DNA of 64,000 nucleotides from Pseudomonas sp. DTU_2021_1001937_2_SI_NGA_ILE_001 (GCF_032463525.1 NZ_CP135971.1:2418001-2482000); one strand, 5' to 3'. Positions 25,872 through 38,291 are shown, numbered from the stretch's first letter. The notes: generated by a model from the letters alone, not told the origin. Program-made: numbers and translations.

Positions 25872-26394
25872 TGTCTTCCTGCACTGCCAGGTCGCGGGCG
25901 TAGCGCTGAGCGTTGTGGACGTAATGCGCAGCGCTGGCTTCGAGCAGCTTCTTCTGTGCGTCGTTGAGTTCACGCACCACCTTGCCCGGCGTGCCCATCA
26001 CCAGTGAACCGTCGGGAATCACCTTGCCTTCGCCGACCAGCGCATTGGCGCCGATGATGCAGTGCTTGCCGATCTTCGCGCCGTTGAGGATCACCGCGTT
26101 GATGCCGATGAGGCTGTAGTCGTCCACCGTGCAGCCATGCAGCATGGCGTTGTGACCGATGGTCACGCCCTTGCCGATGGTCAGCGGCGAGCCCATGTCG
26201 GTGTGCATCACCGTGCCGTCCTGCACGTTGCTGTCTTCGCCAATATGAATGAGTTCGTTGTCGCCGCGCAGCACGGCGCCGAACCAGACACTGGCGCCCT
26301 TCTCCAGGCGTACCTTGCCGATCAGCGTGGCAGTGGGCGCGGTCCAGCTTTCGGGGTGGGTCTGCACACGGGCATTGCCCAGGCGGTAGTTCAT
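25861..26394 (-). CDS. Gamma-type carbonic anhydrase family protein
   Basis: 177 residues of left-handed beta-helix hexapeptide repeats. The three zinc-ligand histidines of the gamma class are present: H64 (VMHTD), H81 and H86 (GHNAMLHGC). Length and motifs match YrdA/PaaY-type proteins, which form trimers; many show little hydratase activity. It sits between CoA pyrophosphatase and DUF1289 genes in a leftward operon (9-base gap, 11-base overlap). Confidence 0.88.
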   Translation of the reverse strand: MNYRLGNARVQTHPESWTAPTATLIGKVRLEKGASVWFGAVLRGDNELIHIGEDSNVQDGTVMHTDMGSPLTIGKGVTIGHNAMLHGCTVDDYSLIGINAVILNGAKIGKHCIIGANALVGEGKVIPDGSLVMGTPGKVVRELNDAQKKLLEASAAHYVHNAQRYARDLAVQEDNDD

Positions 26395-26403
26395 GGCGGG
26401 TCC

Positions 26404-27006
26404 TCAGGCGTTCTTGTCGTAGGGGCGCGGGGGCAGGCTCAGGTCGATGTTGGCGTCGTAGAGCACGTTCATCAGCTCGACGATCATCAGCGCGGTCAGG
26501 CCCCAGATCTTGTACTCGCCATAACGATAGCTGGGCACGTACCAACTGCGACCCTCGTAGTCGATACGGTGGGTGTGTTCGCGTACGTCTTTGCGGAAGA
26601 ACTCCAGCGGCACACTGAAAACCGCGGCGATCTCGGCATCATTGGGCCGGTACTCGACGAAATCGGGAATGATCCCCACGTAGGGAGTGACCTTGATGCC
26701 GTAGCGCGACACCACCGGGCTCAACGGCCCGACCACCTCGACCAGGCCCGGTGGCAGGCCGATCTCTTCTTCGGCCTCGCGCAGGGCGGTGAAGGTCAGG
26801 TCGGGGTCTTCGGGGTCGCGGCGCCCGCCGGGAAACGCCACTTCGCCGCCGTGGGTGGACAAGCCGCTGGCGCGCAGGGTCAGCACCAGTTCCGGCTCGT
26901 CACTGCGGGTGACCGGCAACAGCACGGCGGCTTCCGGAAAGCGCTGATCCGTCTCCAGAACACCTGGCACATGACTGCTTACGCGGCGAAGTAGCTCATC
27001 CAGCAT
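26404..27006 (-). CDS. Nudix CoA pyrophosphatase, NudL-like
   Basis: 200 residues. Nudix box is present in HGGEVAFPGGRRDPEDPDLTFTALREAEEEIGL-type order (GG ... REAEEEIG), preceded by the UPF0035/CoA-specific region (VLLPVTRSDEPELVLTLRAS). NudL-type enzymes cleave CoA to 4'-phosphopantetheine and 3',5'-ADP. First gene of the three-gene leftward operon. Confidence 0.85.
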   Translation of the reverse strand: MLDELLRRVSSHVPGVLETDQRFPEAAVLLPVTRSDEPELVLTLRASGLSTHGGEVAFPGGRRDPEDPDLTFTALREAEEEIGLPPGLVEVVGPLSPVVSRYGIKVTPYVGIIPDFVEYRPNDAEIAAVFSVPLEFFRKDVREHTHRIDYEGRSWYVPSYRYGEYKIWGLTALMIVELMNVLYDANIDLSLPPRPYDKNA

Positions 27007-27212
27007 GGAAAATCCCGATCAGTTAAGCGACACCGGCCCGGAGCCGGACCGGCCTGGAATCAAGCGGCGACAACCTTGGCATCATGCACCAAAGCGGCGG
27101 CACGCCCAAGCCCCTGTCGGCCAACGCCGCGTCTGCACGCCGCGCAGAACTTGCTGACTGCCCATGCGAAAGGCCAAGATGGACGCCTGCATCCAGCGAT
27201 CGAATACCCCAT

Positions 27213-27758
27213 ATGAATTTCTGCAGTCATTGCGGCCAACCCGTGGCCTTGCGCATTCCCGAAGGCGACAGCCGCCTGCGCTACGTGTGCGACCACTGCC
27301 ACACCATTCATTACCAGAACCCCAATATCGTGGCCGGCTGCCTGGTCACCGTGGGCGACCAGGTGCTGCTGTGCCGTCGCGCCATCGAACCCCGGCATGG
27401 CTACTGGACCCTGCCAGCCGGGTTCATGGAGAACGGCGAGACCATCGAGCAGGCCGCCCGCCGCGAGACGGTCGAGGAAGCCTGCGCCAGCCTGCACGAG
27501 TTGCAGTTGTACATGCTCATCGACGTGCCGCACATCAACCAGGTGCACGTGTTCTACCGTGGCGAACTCGCCGAGGGCGGCTTTGCCGCCGGTGTCGAGA
27601 GCCTGGAGGTGCAATTGTTCGACGAAGCCGACATTCCATGGGATGACCTGGCTTTCATGACGGTCAGGCGTACCCTAGAATGCTTCTTCGCAGACCGGCG
27701 TAAACAGCACTACCCTGTGCATACCCAGGCCCTGCCCCCTTCCCGTCCCGTTCAATAA
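27213..27758 (+). CDS. Nudix hydrolase with N-terminal zinc ribbon
   Basis: 181 residues. Residues 1-30 form a zinc ribbon (FCSHCG ... YVCDHC), then a Nudix domain with ENGETIEQAARRETVEEACA (Glu residues of the box present). The layout recalls NudC-type enzymes but lacks the NudC middle domain. Substrate unknown. Start at 27213 puts the zinc ribbon at the N-terminus. It lies 42 bases ahead of the L,D-transpeptidase. Confidence 0.85.
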   Translation: MNFCSHCGQPVALRIPEGDSRLRYVCDHCHTIHYQNPNIVAGCLVTVGDQVLLCRRAIEPRHGYWTLPAGFMENGETIEQAARRETVEEACASLHELQLYMLIDVPHINQVHVFYRGELAEGGFAAGVESLEVQLFDEADIPWDDLAFMTVRRTLECFFADRRKQHYPVHTQALPPSRPVQ

Positions 27759-27800
27759 CCTAGCCTGGCCCGTCACGGACGCGCCTTCAGGAAGATGTCG

Positions 27801-28364
27801 ATGCGCTGGTTGTTCGCTGTGTTGTGCCTGTCGTTCGCTTCCGCCTCCCAGGCGGCCTTCACCCAGACCATCGTGCCCAAGGGCAGCGAGCAGAAGGTCA
27901 TCGGCGACAAGGTGATCAACACCACGCCGCTGACCCAGCGGCGTATCGACAAGGTGCTGGTGCTCAAGTCGAGCCGCCAGTTGCAGCTGATCAGCGAAGG
28001 CGAGGCGCTGAAGACCTACCGCATCTCGCTGGGCAAGAACCCCAAGGGCGCCAAGTTGCAGGAAGGCGACAAGCGCACGCCAGAGGGCTTCTACTGGCTC
28101 GACTGGCGCAAGCCCAGCAACAAGTACAACCTGTCCATGCACATTTCCTACCCCAACGCCGCCGACAGCGAACGCTCGCGCCGTGAAGGCGTGAAGCCGG
28201 GCAGCATGATCATGATCCACGGCACGCCCATCGACGAAGAGTACCCGGAGTGGTACTTCCATACGCTGGACTGGACAGAAGGGTGCATCGCGATGAAGAA
28301 CAACGACATGCGCGAAGTCTGGGACTTGGTGAAGGACGGGACGCTGATCGAAATCAGACCCTAG
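27801..28364 (+). CDS. L,D-transpeptidase family protein
   Basis: 187 residues with an N-terminal signal peptide (MRWLFAVLCLSFASASQA), so periplasmic. The YkuD domain shows His140 in MIHGTP and catalytic Cys162 in TEGCIAMKNNDM, plus LKSSRQLQLISEG and KRTPEGFYWL. Enzymes of this type attach or crosslink peptides of murein, or (YafK type) cleave Lpp from it. ATG 27801 is chosen since AGGAAG lies 6 bases upstream; ATG 27795 directly abuts it. Confidence 0.88.
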   Translation: MRWLFAVLCLSFASASQAAFTQTIVPKGSEQKVIGDKVINTTPLTQRRIDKVLVLKSSRQLQLISEGEALKTYRISLGKNPKGAKLQEGDKRTPEGFYWLDWRKPSNKYNLSMHISYPNAADSERSRREGVKPGSMIMIHGTPIDEEYPEWYFHTLDWTEGCIAMKNNDMREVWDLVKDGTLIEIRP

Positions 28365-28365
28365 G

Positions 28366-28510
28366 GCACTCTAAAAGCTGGCTGCGTTGCCATCGCGGCG
28401 TTAAAAACAGGCTGGATCGTCAACCCGGTCGGAATGCTCATTGACAACCAGCCACCTCCGTTTCCTCGCCTGCTTTTGCCTTGCGCTGCCTGCCTCGCCT
28501 ACGTTCATCC
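28366..28510. repeat. Diverged copy of the 160-bp MITE-like element
   Basis: Shares GCGTTAAAAACAGGCTGGAT, CCCGGTCGGAATGCTCATT and CCTCGCCTG-TTTTGCCTTG with the element at 16552-16711, in the same order. The outer 19-bp repeats have been lost and two short segments differ. Confidence 0.65.
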
Positions 28511-28555
28511 CAACCGTTGTGGCAAGCGAAGCACTCACATGAAGAGGCTTAGAGG

Positions 28556-28698
28556 CAATACAGGTCAGTCAGGCGTCATGTGGCTTGGTGGGAGCGGCTT
28601 TAGCCGCGAAAGCGCCGGGAGATTCACTGTATCTGCTGTGAACAGGCGGTCGCTTCGCGGCTGAAGCCGCTCCTACCCGGTCTAACTGACCAGTATTG
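28556..28698. repeat. Composite REP element, type 1, complete
   Basis: Outer repeats CAATACAGGTCAGTCAGGCG (28556) and TCTAACTGACCAGTATTG (28681-28698); inner GGAGCGGCTTTAGCCGCGAA and CGCTTCGCGGCTGAAGCCGC; spacer GATTCACTGTATCTGCTGTGA. Confidence 0.78.
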
Positions 28699-28712
28699 GG
28701 GGCAGTTCACTT

Positions 28713-28819
28713 TGTGGGAGCGAGCTTGCTCGCGAAAGCGTCAGGAAATTCACTGCATCTGCTGTGAACAGGCGGTCGCTTCGCGACTGAAGCCCTACCC
28801 GGTCTAACTGACCCATATT
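28713..28819. repeat. Chimeric composite REP element (type 2 left, type 1 right)
   Basis: The left inner palindrome is type 2 (GGGAGCGAGCTTGCTCGCGA) while the right is type 1 (CGCTTCGCGACTGAAGCC), around the common spacer ATTCACTGCATCTGCTGTGA. The right outer repeat is TCTAACTGACCCATATTG; the left is absent. Confidence 0.7.
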
Positions 28820-28823
28820 GGGC

Positions 28824-29135
28824 TTAGAAGTCTTCCAAGCGCCAGACTTCGTAGGCTGGCGTTTCATACGGGTGGCTGTGCTTGAGGGCCGCCACTGCCG
28901 CACGAATCAGCTCATCGGCGACGACCAGCTCGACCTTCCACTCCTCGACCTGTTCAACCACTCCGCTCTGCCCGATGAACGGCTGGCTGCCGTCCAGCGG
29001 GCGGAACTGGCCAAGGCCCAACACCTGCCACGCACAGTGGTCGTAGTCGCCGATCCGGCCGCCACCGGCGGCGAATACGGCGGCCTTGACCGGCTCCAGG
29101 TGGCTGGTCGGGACGAAGAAGGCGAGCTTGTACAC
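28824..29135 (-). CDS. NIF3-like (YqfO family) protein
   Basis: 103 residues with a GTG start at 29135. YKLAFFVPTSHLEPVKAAVFAAGGGRIGDYDHC and HPYETPAYEVWRLEDF are hallmarks of the small NIF3/YqfO insert domain that occurs as a stand-alone protein in Pseudomonas. The fold resembles CutA/PII. Function unknown. It begins 4 bases after the purL stop, so it is the second gene of the purL operon. Confidence 0.82.
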   Translation of the reverse strand: MYKLAFFVPTSHLEPVKAAVFAAGGGRIGDYDHCAWQVLGLGQFRPLDGSQPFIGQSGVVEQVEEWKVELVVADELIRAAVAALKHSHPYETPAYEVWRLEDF

Positions 29136-29139
29136 CCTG

Positions 29140-32100
29140 TCAGTCGACCCAGACGCGGGCGTTGCGGAACATGCGCATCCAGGCGCCGTCTTCGTTCCAG
29201 TCGTCCGGACGCCAGGAGTTCTGCACGGCACGGAACACCCGCTCTGGGTGCGGCATCATGATGGTCACGCGACCGTCACGGGTCGTCATGCCGCCGATAC
29301 CGCGTGGCGAACCGTTCGGGTTGGCCGGATAGGTCTCGGTGGTCTTGCCGTGGTTGTCGACGTAACGCAGCGCCACGGTGCCCGAGGCGTCGGCCTGTTG
29401 CAGCGCGCTGGCACTGGCGAACTCGGCATGGCCTTCGCCGTGGGCGATGGCGATCGGCATGCGCGAACCGGCCATGCCCTGCAGGAAGATCGACGGCGAC
29501 TCCTGGATCTGCACCAGCGCCACACGGGCCTCGAACTGCTCGGAGCGGTTGCGCACGAAGTGCGGCCACAGCTCGCTGCCTGGGATCAGTTCGTGCAGGT
29601 TGGAGAGCATCTGGCAACCGTTGCACACGCCCAGGGTGAAGCTGTCGCTGCGCTCGAAGAAGCCCTGGAAGGCGTCACGGGCACGGGCGTTGAACAGTGC
29701 CGACTTGGCCCAGCCTTCGCCAGCGCCCAGCACGTCACCGTAGGAGAAGCCGCCACAGGCCACCAGGCCCTTGAAGGTGTTGAGGTCGACACGACCGGCA
29801 AGGATATCGCTCATGTGCACGTCGACGGCGTTGAAGCCGGCGCGGTCGAAGGCTGCCGCCATCTCGACCTGACCGTTGACGCCCTGCTCGCGCAGCACCG
29901 CGACCTGTGGACGCACACCGGTCTTGATGTACGGCGCGGCGATGTCTTCGTTGACGTCGAAGCCCAGCTTGACGTTCAGGCCCGGGTTGTCTTCTTCCAG
30001 CAGCAGGTCGAATTCCTGGTCGGCGCACTCGGGGTTGTCGCGCAGACGCTGGATGCGGTAGCTGGTTTCAGCCCACTCGCGATGCAGCTGGTGGCGCTGA
30101 CCGCTGAACACGGCCTGGCCCTGGTAGCTGATGGACACTTCGTCGTTGTTCAGCGGCTTGCCGATCACCGACACGCAGTTGGCCGACAGGCCGGCAGCGC
30201 TGAACTGGGCCAGCACACCGGCGGTGGCGTCCTGGCGAACCTGGATCACCGCACCGAGTTCTTCGTTGAACAGGATGCCGGCAACTTCGCTGACGTTCTC
30301 GGCCAGACCGTCGAGGCACAGTTGCAGGCCGCAGTGGCCGGCGAAAGCCATTTCCAGCACGGTGACCAGCAGGCCACCGTCGGAACGGTCGTGGTAGGCC
30401 AGCAGGTGGCCGTCGGCGTTCAGGCCCTGGATGACCGCGAAGAACGCCTTGAGGTCTTCGGCGTCGTCGACGTCAGGGGCGCTACGGCCCAGCTTGCCAT
30501 GCACCTGGGCGAGGATCGAACCGCCCATGCGGTCCTGGCCACGGCCGAGGTCGATGAGGATCAGGTCGGTTTCGCCCTTGTCCATGCGCAGTTGCGGGGT
30601 CAGGGTCTGGCGAATGTCGGTGACCGGGGCGAAGCCGCTGACGATCAGCGACATCGGCGAGGTGACGCTCTTGTCAACGCCCTCGTCGCTCCAGCGGGTC
30701 TTCATCGACATGGAGTCCTTGCCCACCGGAATGGTCAGGCCCAGCTCGGGACACAGTTCCATGCCGACGGCCTTGACGGTGTCGTACAGGCGGGCATCTT
30801 CACCCGGGTGGCCAGCGGCGGACATCCAGTTGGCCGACAGCTTGATGTCGGACAGCTTGCCGATACGCGCGGCGGCCAGGTTGGTCAGGGTCTCGCCGAT
30901 GGCCATGCGGCCGGAGGCCGGGGCATCGAGCAGGGCCAGCGGGGTGCGCTCGCCCATGGCCATGGCTTCACCGGTGTTGACGTCGAAGCTGGTGGCGGTC
31001 ACGGCGCAGTCGGCGACCGGCACCTGCCACGGGCCGACCATCTGGTCACGGGCCACCAGGCCGGTGATCGAACGGTCGCCGATGGTGATCAGGAAGCTCT
31101 TGCTGGCTACGGCCGGGTGATGCAGCACGCGCTGCACGCTGTCGGCGATGTCCAGGGTGCTCGGGTCGAAGTCGTCGCCCAGCTCGGCTTCACGCTGCAC
31201 AGAGCGGTGCATGCGTGGCGGCTTGCCAAGCAGCACTTCCAGCGGCATGTCCACCGGACTGTTGCCGAAGTGGCTGTCGGTCACGGTCAGGTGCGGCTCG
31301 GCGGTGGCTTCACCGACCACCGCGAACGGGCAGCGCTCGCGTTCGCAGATGGCCTTGAAGCGCTCGAAGTTTTCGGCGCTGACGGCCAGCACGTAGCGTT
31401 CCTGGGATTCGTTGCTCCAGATTTCGTGCGGCGCCATGCCCGGTTCGTCGTTAGGCACGTTGCGCAGCTCGAAACGGCCGCCACGGCCACCGTCGTTGAC
31501 CAGTTCAGGGAAGGCGTTGGACAGGCCGCCGGCACCGACGTCGTGGATGAACGCGATCGGGTTGGCGTCGCCCAGTTGCCAGCAGCGGTCGATGACCTCC
31601 TGGCAGCGGCGTTCCATTTCCGGGTTCTCGCGCTGCACCGAAGCGAAGTCGAGGTCTGCCGAGCTGCTGCCGGTGTCGACCGACGAAGCCGCGCCGCCGC
31701 CCAGGCCGATGAGCATGGCCGGGCCACCGAGGACGATCAGCTTGGCACCGACTTCGATTTCGCCCTTCTGCACGTGCTCGCCACGGATGTTGCCCAGGCC
31801 GCCGGCCAGCATGATCGGCTTGTGGTAGCCGCGTACTTCGCTGCCGCGCGGGGTGTCGATGGACTGCTCGAAGGTCCGGAAGTAGCCGGTCAGCGCCGGA
31901 CGGCCGAATTCGTTGTTGAACGCCGCGCCGCCCAGCGGCCCTTCGATCATGATGTCCAGGGCGGTGACGATGCGCTCGGGCTTGCCGTAGGGTTTCTCCC
32001 AGGGCTGTTCGAAGCCGGGGATCTGCAGGTTGGACACGGTGAAGCCGGTCAGGCCCGCCTTGGGCTTGGAGCCGCGACCGGTGGCGCCTTCGTCGCGGAT

Positions 32101-33039
32101 CTCGCCGCCGGAACCGGTGGAAGCACCGGAGAATGGCGAAATGGCGGTCGGGTGGTTGTGGGTCTCGACCTTCATGAGGATGTGCACCGGCTCCTGCACC
32201 GCGCCGTACTGGCGGGTCTCAGGATTCGGGAAGAAGCGCCCGGCCACGTTACCGACGATCACCGAGGCATTGTCCTTGTAAGCGGACAGCACGCCTTCGC
32301 TGTGCATCTGGTAGGTGTTCTTGATCATGCCGAACAGGCTCTTTTCCTGGCTTTCGCCATCGATGTCCCAGCTGGCATTGAAGATCTTGTGGCGGCAGTG
32401 CTCGGAGTTGGCCTGGGCGAACATCATCAGCTCGATGTCGTTCGGGTTGCGGTTCAGGCCGATGAAGCTCTTCACCAGGTAGTCGACTTCGTCTTCAGCC
32501 AGGGCCAGGCCCAGGTCGACGTTGGCCTTTTCCAGGGCCGCACGACCACCGCCGAGCACGTCGACGCTGGTCAGCGGTTTGGGCTGGGCGTGGCTGAACA
32601 GGCCGGCGGCCTGCTCCAGGTCGCTGAGCACCACCTGGGTCATGCGGTCGTGCAGTACGGCGGCGATGGCCTGCTGGTCGGCTTCGGCGAAGTCTCCCTG
32701 TACATAGAAGGCAATGCCCCGCTCGATGCGCTGGATCTTGTCCAGGCCACAGTTGCGGGCAATGTCGCTGGCCTTGCTGGACCACGGCGAAATGGTGCCG
32801 AAGCGCGGCATGACCAGGAACAGCCGGCCGACCGGCTCCTGTACCGCAACGCTCGGGCCGTACTTCAGCAGACGGTCGAGGACCTGCTGCTCCTGGTCGC
32901 TCAGGGCGCCGGAGACTTCAGCGAAGTGAGCGAATTCGGCGTACAGGCCATGAACAGCTGAAACTTTTTGTTTCAGTTGTTCCAGCAATTTGCTGTGGCG
33001 AAAGGCAGAAAGGGCAGGAGCACCACGCAGGATCAACAT
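29140..33039 (-). CDS. purL: Phosphoribosylformylglycinamidine synthase, large fused form
   Basis: 1299 residues, the size of the single-chain PurL of gamma-proteobacteria (E. coli 1295). N-terminal PurS-like region, two AIR synthase-like FGAM domains ([54 protein letters not shown]), and a C-terminal class I glutaminase with Cys in [14 protein letters not shown]. It converts FGAR to FGAM with ATP and glutamine in purine synthesis. The start is taken at [13 protein letters not shown] (33039). Downstream neighbour is NIF3-like; mltF is divergent. Confidence 0.96.
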   Translation of the reverse strand: MLILRGAPALSAFRHSKLLEQLKQKVSAVHGLYAEFAHFAEVSGALSDQEQQVLDRLLKYGPSVAVQEPVGRLFLVMPRFGTISPWSSKASDIARNCGLDKIQRIERGIAFYVQGDFAEADQQAIAAVLHDRMTQVVLSDLEQAAGLFSHAQPKPLTSVDVLGGGRAALEKANVDLGLALAEDEVDYLVKSFIGLNRNPNDIELMMFAQANSEHCRHKIFNASWDIDGESQEKSLFGMIKNTYQMHSEGVLSAYKDNASVIVGNVAGRFFPNPETRQYGAVQEPVHILMKVETHNHPTAISPFSGASTGSGGEIRDEGATGRGSKPKAGLTGFTVSNLQIPGFEQPWEKPYGKPERIVTALDIMIEGPLGGAAFNNEFGRPALTGYFRTFEQSIDTPRGSEVRGYHKPIMLAGGLGNIRGEHVQKGEIEVGAKLIVLGGPAMLIGLGGGAASSVDTGSSSADLDFASVQRENPEMERRCQEVIDRCWQLGDANPIAFIHDVGAGGLSNAFPELVNDGGRGGRFELRNVPNDEPGMAPHEIWSNESQERYVLAVSAENFERFKAICERERCPFAVVGEATAEPHLTVTDSHFGNSPVDMPLEVLLGKPPRMHRSVQREAELGDDFDPSTLDIADSVQRVLHHPAVASKSFLITIGDRSITGLVARDQMVGPWQVPVADCAVTATSFDVNTGEAMAMGERTPLALLDAPASGRMAIGETLTNLAAARIGKLSDIKLSANWMSAAGHPGEDARLYDTVKAVGMELCPELGLTIPVGKDSMSMKTRWSDEGVDKSVTSPMSLIVSGFAPVTDIRQTLTPQLRMDKGETDLILIDLGRGQDRMGGSILAQVHGKLGRSAPDVDDAEDLKAFFAVIQGLNADGHLLAYHDRSDGGLLVTVLEMAFAGHCGLQLCLDGLAENVSEVAGILFNEELGAVIQVRQDATAGVLAQFSAAGLSANCVSVIGKPLNNDEVSISYQGQAVFSGQRHQLHREWAETSYRIQRLRDNPECADQEFDLLLEEDNPGLNVKLGFDVNEDIAAPYIKTGVRPQVAVLREQGVNGQVEMAAAFDRAGFNAVDVHMSDILAGRVDLNTFKGLVACGGFSYGDVLGAGEGWAKSALFNARARDAFQGFFERSDSFTLGVCNGCQMLSNLHELIPGSELWPHFVRNRSEQFEARVALVQIQESPSIFLQGMAGSRMPIAIAHGEGHAEFASASALQQADASGTVALRYVDNHGKTTETYPANPNGSPRGIGGMTTRDGRVTIMMPHPERVFRAVQNSWRPDDWNEDGAWMRMFRNARVWVD

Positions 33040-33095
33040 CGTCGGGACAGCCTCGGGAAGGGGGGTGTACTTTGAGGCCACGCATTCTAGCCTAA

Positions 33096-34703
<1,608 letters not shown>

Positions 34704-34734
34704 ATCCCCCCTCTAAACACTGGGCCCTGCAGGA

Positions 34735-34775
34735 ACGGCTTCAGCCGCGAAAAGCTTCCCGGCTGAAGCCGGTCC
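34735..34775. terminator. REP-type inverted repeat between convergent mltF and pdxJ
   Basis: CGGCTTCAGCCGCG and CCGGCTGAAGCCGG face each other around AAAAGCTTC. It lies between two convergent stops, so it probably serves as a bidirectional transcription barrier. Confidence 0.5.
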
Positions 34776-34798
34776 TACAAGGTGCAGGTGGCAGGACC

Positions 34799-35542
34799 TC
34801 AGCCGCGTGCTGCGGCGACGATCAGGGCTTTCATTTCGGCCACGGCGGCCTTGAAGCCGACGAACAGCGCATGGGCCACCAGGGCGTGACCGATGTTCAG
34901 TTCATTGATGCCCTTGATCGCCGCCACGGCCTCGACGTTGTGGTAATGCAGGCCATGCCCGGCGTTGACGATCAGCCCCTGCCCCACCCCGAACGCCACG
35001 CCATCGGCGATGCGCTGCAGCTCTTCGGCGACTTCGGCAGGGGTTTGCGCATCGGCGTAGCGGCCGGTGTGCAGTTCGATGGCCGGGGCGCCGACACGCC
35101 GGGAGGCTTCGATCTGCCGCTCATCGGCATCGATGAACAGTGACACTTCGCAACCGACCTTGGCCAGGCGCTCCACCGCCGCCTTGATGCGCGCTTCCTG
35201 GCCCGCCACGTCCAGACCGCCTTCGGTGGTCAGCTCCTGGCGGGTTTCCGGCACCAGGCACACATGCGCAGGGCGCAGGCGCTCGGCGAATGCCAGCATC
35301 TCCTCGGTCACGCCCATCTCGAAGTTCATGCGCGTCTGCAGCACTTCGGCGAGCAGCAGCACGTCACGGTCCTGAATGTGCCGGCGGTCTTCACGCAGGT
35401 GCACGGTGATGCCGTCGGCGCCCGCCTCTTCGGCGTCCAGCGCGGCTTTCACCGGGTCCGGGTAGCGGGTGCCACGAGCCTGACGCAGCGTGGCCACATG
35501 GTCGATGTTCACGCCAAGAAGGATGCGAGAGCTGTGCGTCAC
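34799..35542 (-). CDS. pdxJ: Pyridoxine 5'-phosphate synthase
   Basis: 247 residues, TIM barrel. Landmarks: [84 protein letters not shown] and [12 protein letters not shown]. PdxJ condenses 1-deoxyxylulose 5-phosphate with 3-amino-2-oxopropyl phosphate to pyridoxine 5'-phosphate. GTG start at 35542 with AGGAGA 5 bases upstream. Last gene of the leftward lepA-pdxJ block. Confidence 0.95.
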   Translation of the reverse strand: MTHSSRILLGVNIDHVATLRQARGTRYPDPVKAALDAEEAGADGITVHLREDRRHIQDRDVLLLAEVLQTRMNFEMGVTEEMLAFAERLRPAHVCLVPETRQELTTEGGLDVAGQEARIKAAVERLAKVGCEVSLFIDADERQIEASRRVGAPAIELHTGRYADAQTPAEVAEELQRIADGVAFGVGQGLIVNAGHGLHYHNVEAVAAIKGINELNIGHALVAHALFVGFKAAVAEMKALIVAAARG

Positions 35543-35593
35543 GGGTGTCTCCTGAAAAATAGAGCGAAGCGGGCCGCAGAGCATAAAGCCTGT

Positions 35594-36277
35594 TCAGCGC
35601 TTGCGAAACAGTTCCCGGCTGACCAGCGGGCGCCCACCCAAGTGCACGGCCAGGGCCTGGCGCATCAGGCGCTTGGCGGCAGCCAAAGCGCCCGGCGCGC
35701 TCCAGTCGGCTTCGGCCATGGCCAGCAGCTCCGCGCCATGGAACAGCCCCGGTTGCAACAGCCAGACCCGCTCCAGGCCCGCATCGACCTGCAAGCGATA
35801 AAGACCAGCGGCGTCCAGCGGTTCGCCATTGATGTCGGTATCCAGCGCGAAACCGTAGCCGAGATCATCGAGCAGGCGCCATTCGAAGGCGCGCAGCAGC
35901 GGCTCCAGTGGTCGGCCCTCGGCCAGGGCCAGAAGCGTGGCGGCATAGTGATCGAACACCGCCGGGTGCGGGTCTTCGGCAGGCAGCAGACGAATCAGCA
36001 ACTCGTTGAGGTACATGCCACTGAACAGCGCTTCACCGACCATCCAGCGAGCCACCCCGGCGCTTTCCATGCGTGCCACCGTCTTGAGTTCGCCACGCCC
36101 TCGAAACTCGGCCTCCAGCGGCACGAAGGGCCGTGCCAGGGTGCCGGCCTTGCCACGGGCATTGCGCAGCACCGCCCGTAGACGGCCCTGGGGCGTGAGG
36201 AAATCGACCAGTGCGCTGTTTTCGCGATAGGCCCGGCTGTGCAGCACATAGGCAGGTTGAGCGGTTGGCGTGCTCAT
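35594..36277 (-). CDS. recO: DNA repair protein RecO
   Basis: 227 residues. The N-terminal OB-fold opens [25 protein letters not shown] and the helical C-domain shows [24 protein letters not shown] and [14 protein letters not shown]. RecO works with RecR to load RecA at gaps. Cysteines of a zinc motif are not seen, as in other gamma-proteobacterial RecO. It lies 55 bases after era. Confidence 0.94.
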   Translation of the reverse strand: MSTPTAQPAYVLHSRAYRENSALVDFLTPQGRLRAVLRNARGKAGTLARPFVPLEAEFRGRGELKTVARMESAGVARWMVGEALFSGMYLNELLIRLLPAEDPHPAVFDHYAATLLALAEGRPLEPLLRAFEWRLLDDLGYGFALDTDINGEPLDAAGLYRLQVDAGLERVWLLQPGLFHGAELLAMAEADWSAPGALAAAKRLMRQALAVHLGGRPLVSRELFRKR

Positions 36278-36332
36278 CGGCGGGCTCGCAGAAGGAAGGA
36301 TGGCGCCCGGCGCAGAACCGGGCGCCCGTGGC

Positions 36333-37235
36333 TCAGAGCTCGTTATAGCCCAGCGAACGCAGGGCGCGTTCGTCGTCGGACCAGCCGCCCTTGACCTTGA
36401 CCCACAGATTGAGCATCACCTTGGAGTCGAACATCACCTCCATGTCGCGGCGCGCATCGCTGCCGATGCGTTTGATGCGCTCGCCCTTGTCGCCGATGAT
36501 GATCTTCTTCTGGCCATCGCGCTCGACCAGGATCAACGCGTGGATGTGCAGGGTATGACCCTGCTGCTTGAACTCTTCGATTTCCACGGTGATCTGGTAC
36601 GGCAGCTCGGCACCCAGCTGACGCATGATCTTCTCGCGTACCAGCTCGGCGGCCAGGAAGCGGCTGCTGCGGTCGGTGATCTGGTCTTCGGGGAAGAAGT
36701 GCTCGTTCTCGGGCAGGTTCTTGGCGATCAGGGCTTCGAGTGCTTCGAGGTTGTGGCCGTTCTGCGCCGAGATCGGCACCACCGAGGCGTTGGGCAGCTG
36801 CTCTTGCAGCCACGACAGGTGCGGAATCAGCTCGGCCTTGTCTTCCAGACGGTCGGTCTTGTTGATCGCCAGGATCACCGGGCCCTGGATGTACTGCACG
36901 CGCTCCAGGACCATCTGGTCTTCGTCGGTCCAGCGGGTGCGATCTACCACGAAGATCACCACGTCGACGTCTTTCAACGCCGCCGAGGCGGTCTTGTTCA
37001 TGTAGCGGTTCAGCGCCTTGTCGCTGTTCTTGTGCATGCCGGGCGTGTCGACGTAGATGGCCTGCACTTCGCCTTCGGTCTTGATGCCCAGCATGGTGTG
37101 CCGGGTGGTCTGAGGCTTGCGCGAGGTGATCGCCAGCTTCTGGCCGAGGATGTGGTTGAGCAGCGTGGACTTGCCCACGTTGGGGCGGCCGACGATGGCC
37201 ACATAGCCGCAGCGGGTTGGGGTTGTTTCAGTCAT
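36333..37235 (-). CDS. era: GTPase Era
   Basis: 300 residues. G1 [13 protein letters not shown]2/switch I region (TRHTMLGI), G3 DTPGMH, G4 NKTD, then a KH domain ([17 protein letters not shown] ... [21 protein letters not shown]). Era binds 16S rRNA 3' end during 30S maturation. It overlaps rnc by 8 bases. ATG 37235 has GGAGA about 6 bases upstream; ATG 37241 is an alternative. Confidence 0.96.
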   Translation of the reverse strand: MTETTPTRCGYVAIVGRPNVGKSTLLNHILGQKLAITSRKPQTTRHTMLGIKTEGEVQAIYVDTPGMHKNSDKALNRYMNKTASAALKDVDVVIFVVDRTRWTDEDQMVLERVQYIQGPVILAINKTDRLEDKAELIPHLSWLQEQLPNASVVPISAQNGHNLEALEALIAKNLPENEHFFPEDQITDRSSRFLAAELVREKIMRQLGAELPYQITVEIEEFKQQGHTLHIHALILVERDGQKKIIIGDKGERIKRIGSDARRDMEVMFDSKVMLNLWVKVKGGWSDDERALRSLGYNEL

Positions 37236-37917
37236 TGCCATTCTCCACGCCCAAGGCGATAAGGGCCGCAGCAGCGGCGACCTGCTCGGCGATCCGTCGG
37301 CTGACACCCTGGCCGCGGCTCTTCTCGTTCAGCAGGGTGACTTCACACTCGACGAAAAAGGTCCGGCAGTGCGGTTCGCCCTGGATATCCACCACTTCGT
37401 AGCGTGGCAGTTCGCAGGCCCGGGACTGCAGGAATTCCTGCAGGCGGGTCTTGGGGTCCTTGTTGGTGTCGACCAGGGTCAGACTGTCGAACTCGTTGGT
37501 CAGCCAGGCCAGCACGCGCTCACGGGCGGTGTCCATGTCCGAGTCGAGGTAGATGGCCCCGATCAGCGCTTCCAGGGCATCGGCAAGAATCGACTCGCGA
37601 CGGAAGCCACCGCTTTTCAGTTCACCGGAACCCAGACGCAGGTAATCGCCCAGGGCAAAGCCCTTGGCCAGCCGGGCCAGGGTCTCGCCCTTCACCAGAC
37701 GCGCACGCAGGCGCGACAGCTGGCCTTCGCGGGCCTGCACGAAACGCTCGTAGAGCGCCTCGCCAGCGACGAAGTTGAGGATGGCGTCACCCAGAAACTC
37801 CAGGCGCTCGTTGTTACGCCCCGCGTAACTGCGATGGGTCAACGCCAGGATCATCAGGTCCTGGTCCTTGAAGGTATAGCCGAGCTGGCGCTCGAGGCGG
37901 CTCAGGGATGCACTCAC
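37228..37917 (-). CDS. rnc: Ribonuclease III
   Basis: 229 residues. Endonuclease domain with the signature [14 protein letters not shown] and the late acidic motif [14 protein letters not shown], then a dsRNA-binding domain ([12 protein letters not shown] ... [16 protein letters not shown]). It processes rRNA precursors and structured mRNAs. ATGA overlap with the DUF4845 gene upstream and 8-base overlap with era downstream. Confidence 0.96.
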   Translation of the reverse strand: MSASLSRLERQLGYTFKDQDLMILALTHRSYAGRNNERLEFLGDAILNFVAGEALYERFVQAREGQLSRLRARLVKGETLARLAKGFALGDYLRLGSGELKSGGFRRESILADALEALIGAIYLDSDMDTARERVLAWLTNEFDSLTLVDTNKDPKTRLQEFLQSRACELPRYEVVDIQGEPHCRTFFVECEVTLLNEKSRGQGVSRRIAEQVAAAAALIALGVENGND

Positions 37918-38291
37918 GGTTTGGCCACGCTGAATTGCTCGTCGAACGTCATGATCAGATCGACATTGAAAAACAAGTGTTCACGCTGTTCGTAGTTCAG
38001 GTGCGCCAGGAACTTGCCGTCCTCGCTGCGCACGGTTAAAGCCTTTTTCAAATCCACGTCCCGGATGTTGTTGACCTGCATGTTCTTACCGACATAACTG
38101 TAGAAATCATCGACCGTGTCCACGCCCAATGCCTGGTTGTGTCCGGCGAGCTGGATACTTTGCTTGATTGAAAAGTAGTCCATGTAGTGCGGGATCATCT
38201 TGACTGCAAGGGTGATCACCAGGCCGATAGCGCCCAGCAACAGCAGCAGCCCAATCAGCGACATGCCCTTCTGCCTGCGTTCCAATGCCAT
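37914..38291 (-). CDS. DUF4845 domain protein
   Basis: 125 residues with one N-terminal membrane helix ([24 protein letters not shown]), preceded by RRQKG, resembling the start of a type IV pilin-like protein. The rest is a small periplasmic domain ([15 protein letters not shown] ... [18 protein letters not shown]). DUF4845 proteins are regularly found between lepB and rnc in Pseudomonas; function unknown. Confidence 0.88.
   Translation of the reverse strand: MALERRQKGMSLIGLLLLLGAIGLVITLAVKMIPHYMDYFSIKQSIQLAGHNQALGVDTVDDFYSYVGKNMQVNNIRDVDLKKALTVRSEDGKFLAHLNYEQREHLFFNVDLIMTFDEQFSVAKP

Noticed and set aside
29086..32961. Very long open frame on the + strand (over 1200 codons)
   Set aside because: It is the antisense of purL; high GC keeps the opposite frame open. 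The purL frame shows clear family motifs.
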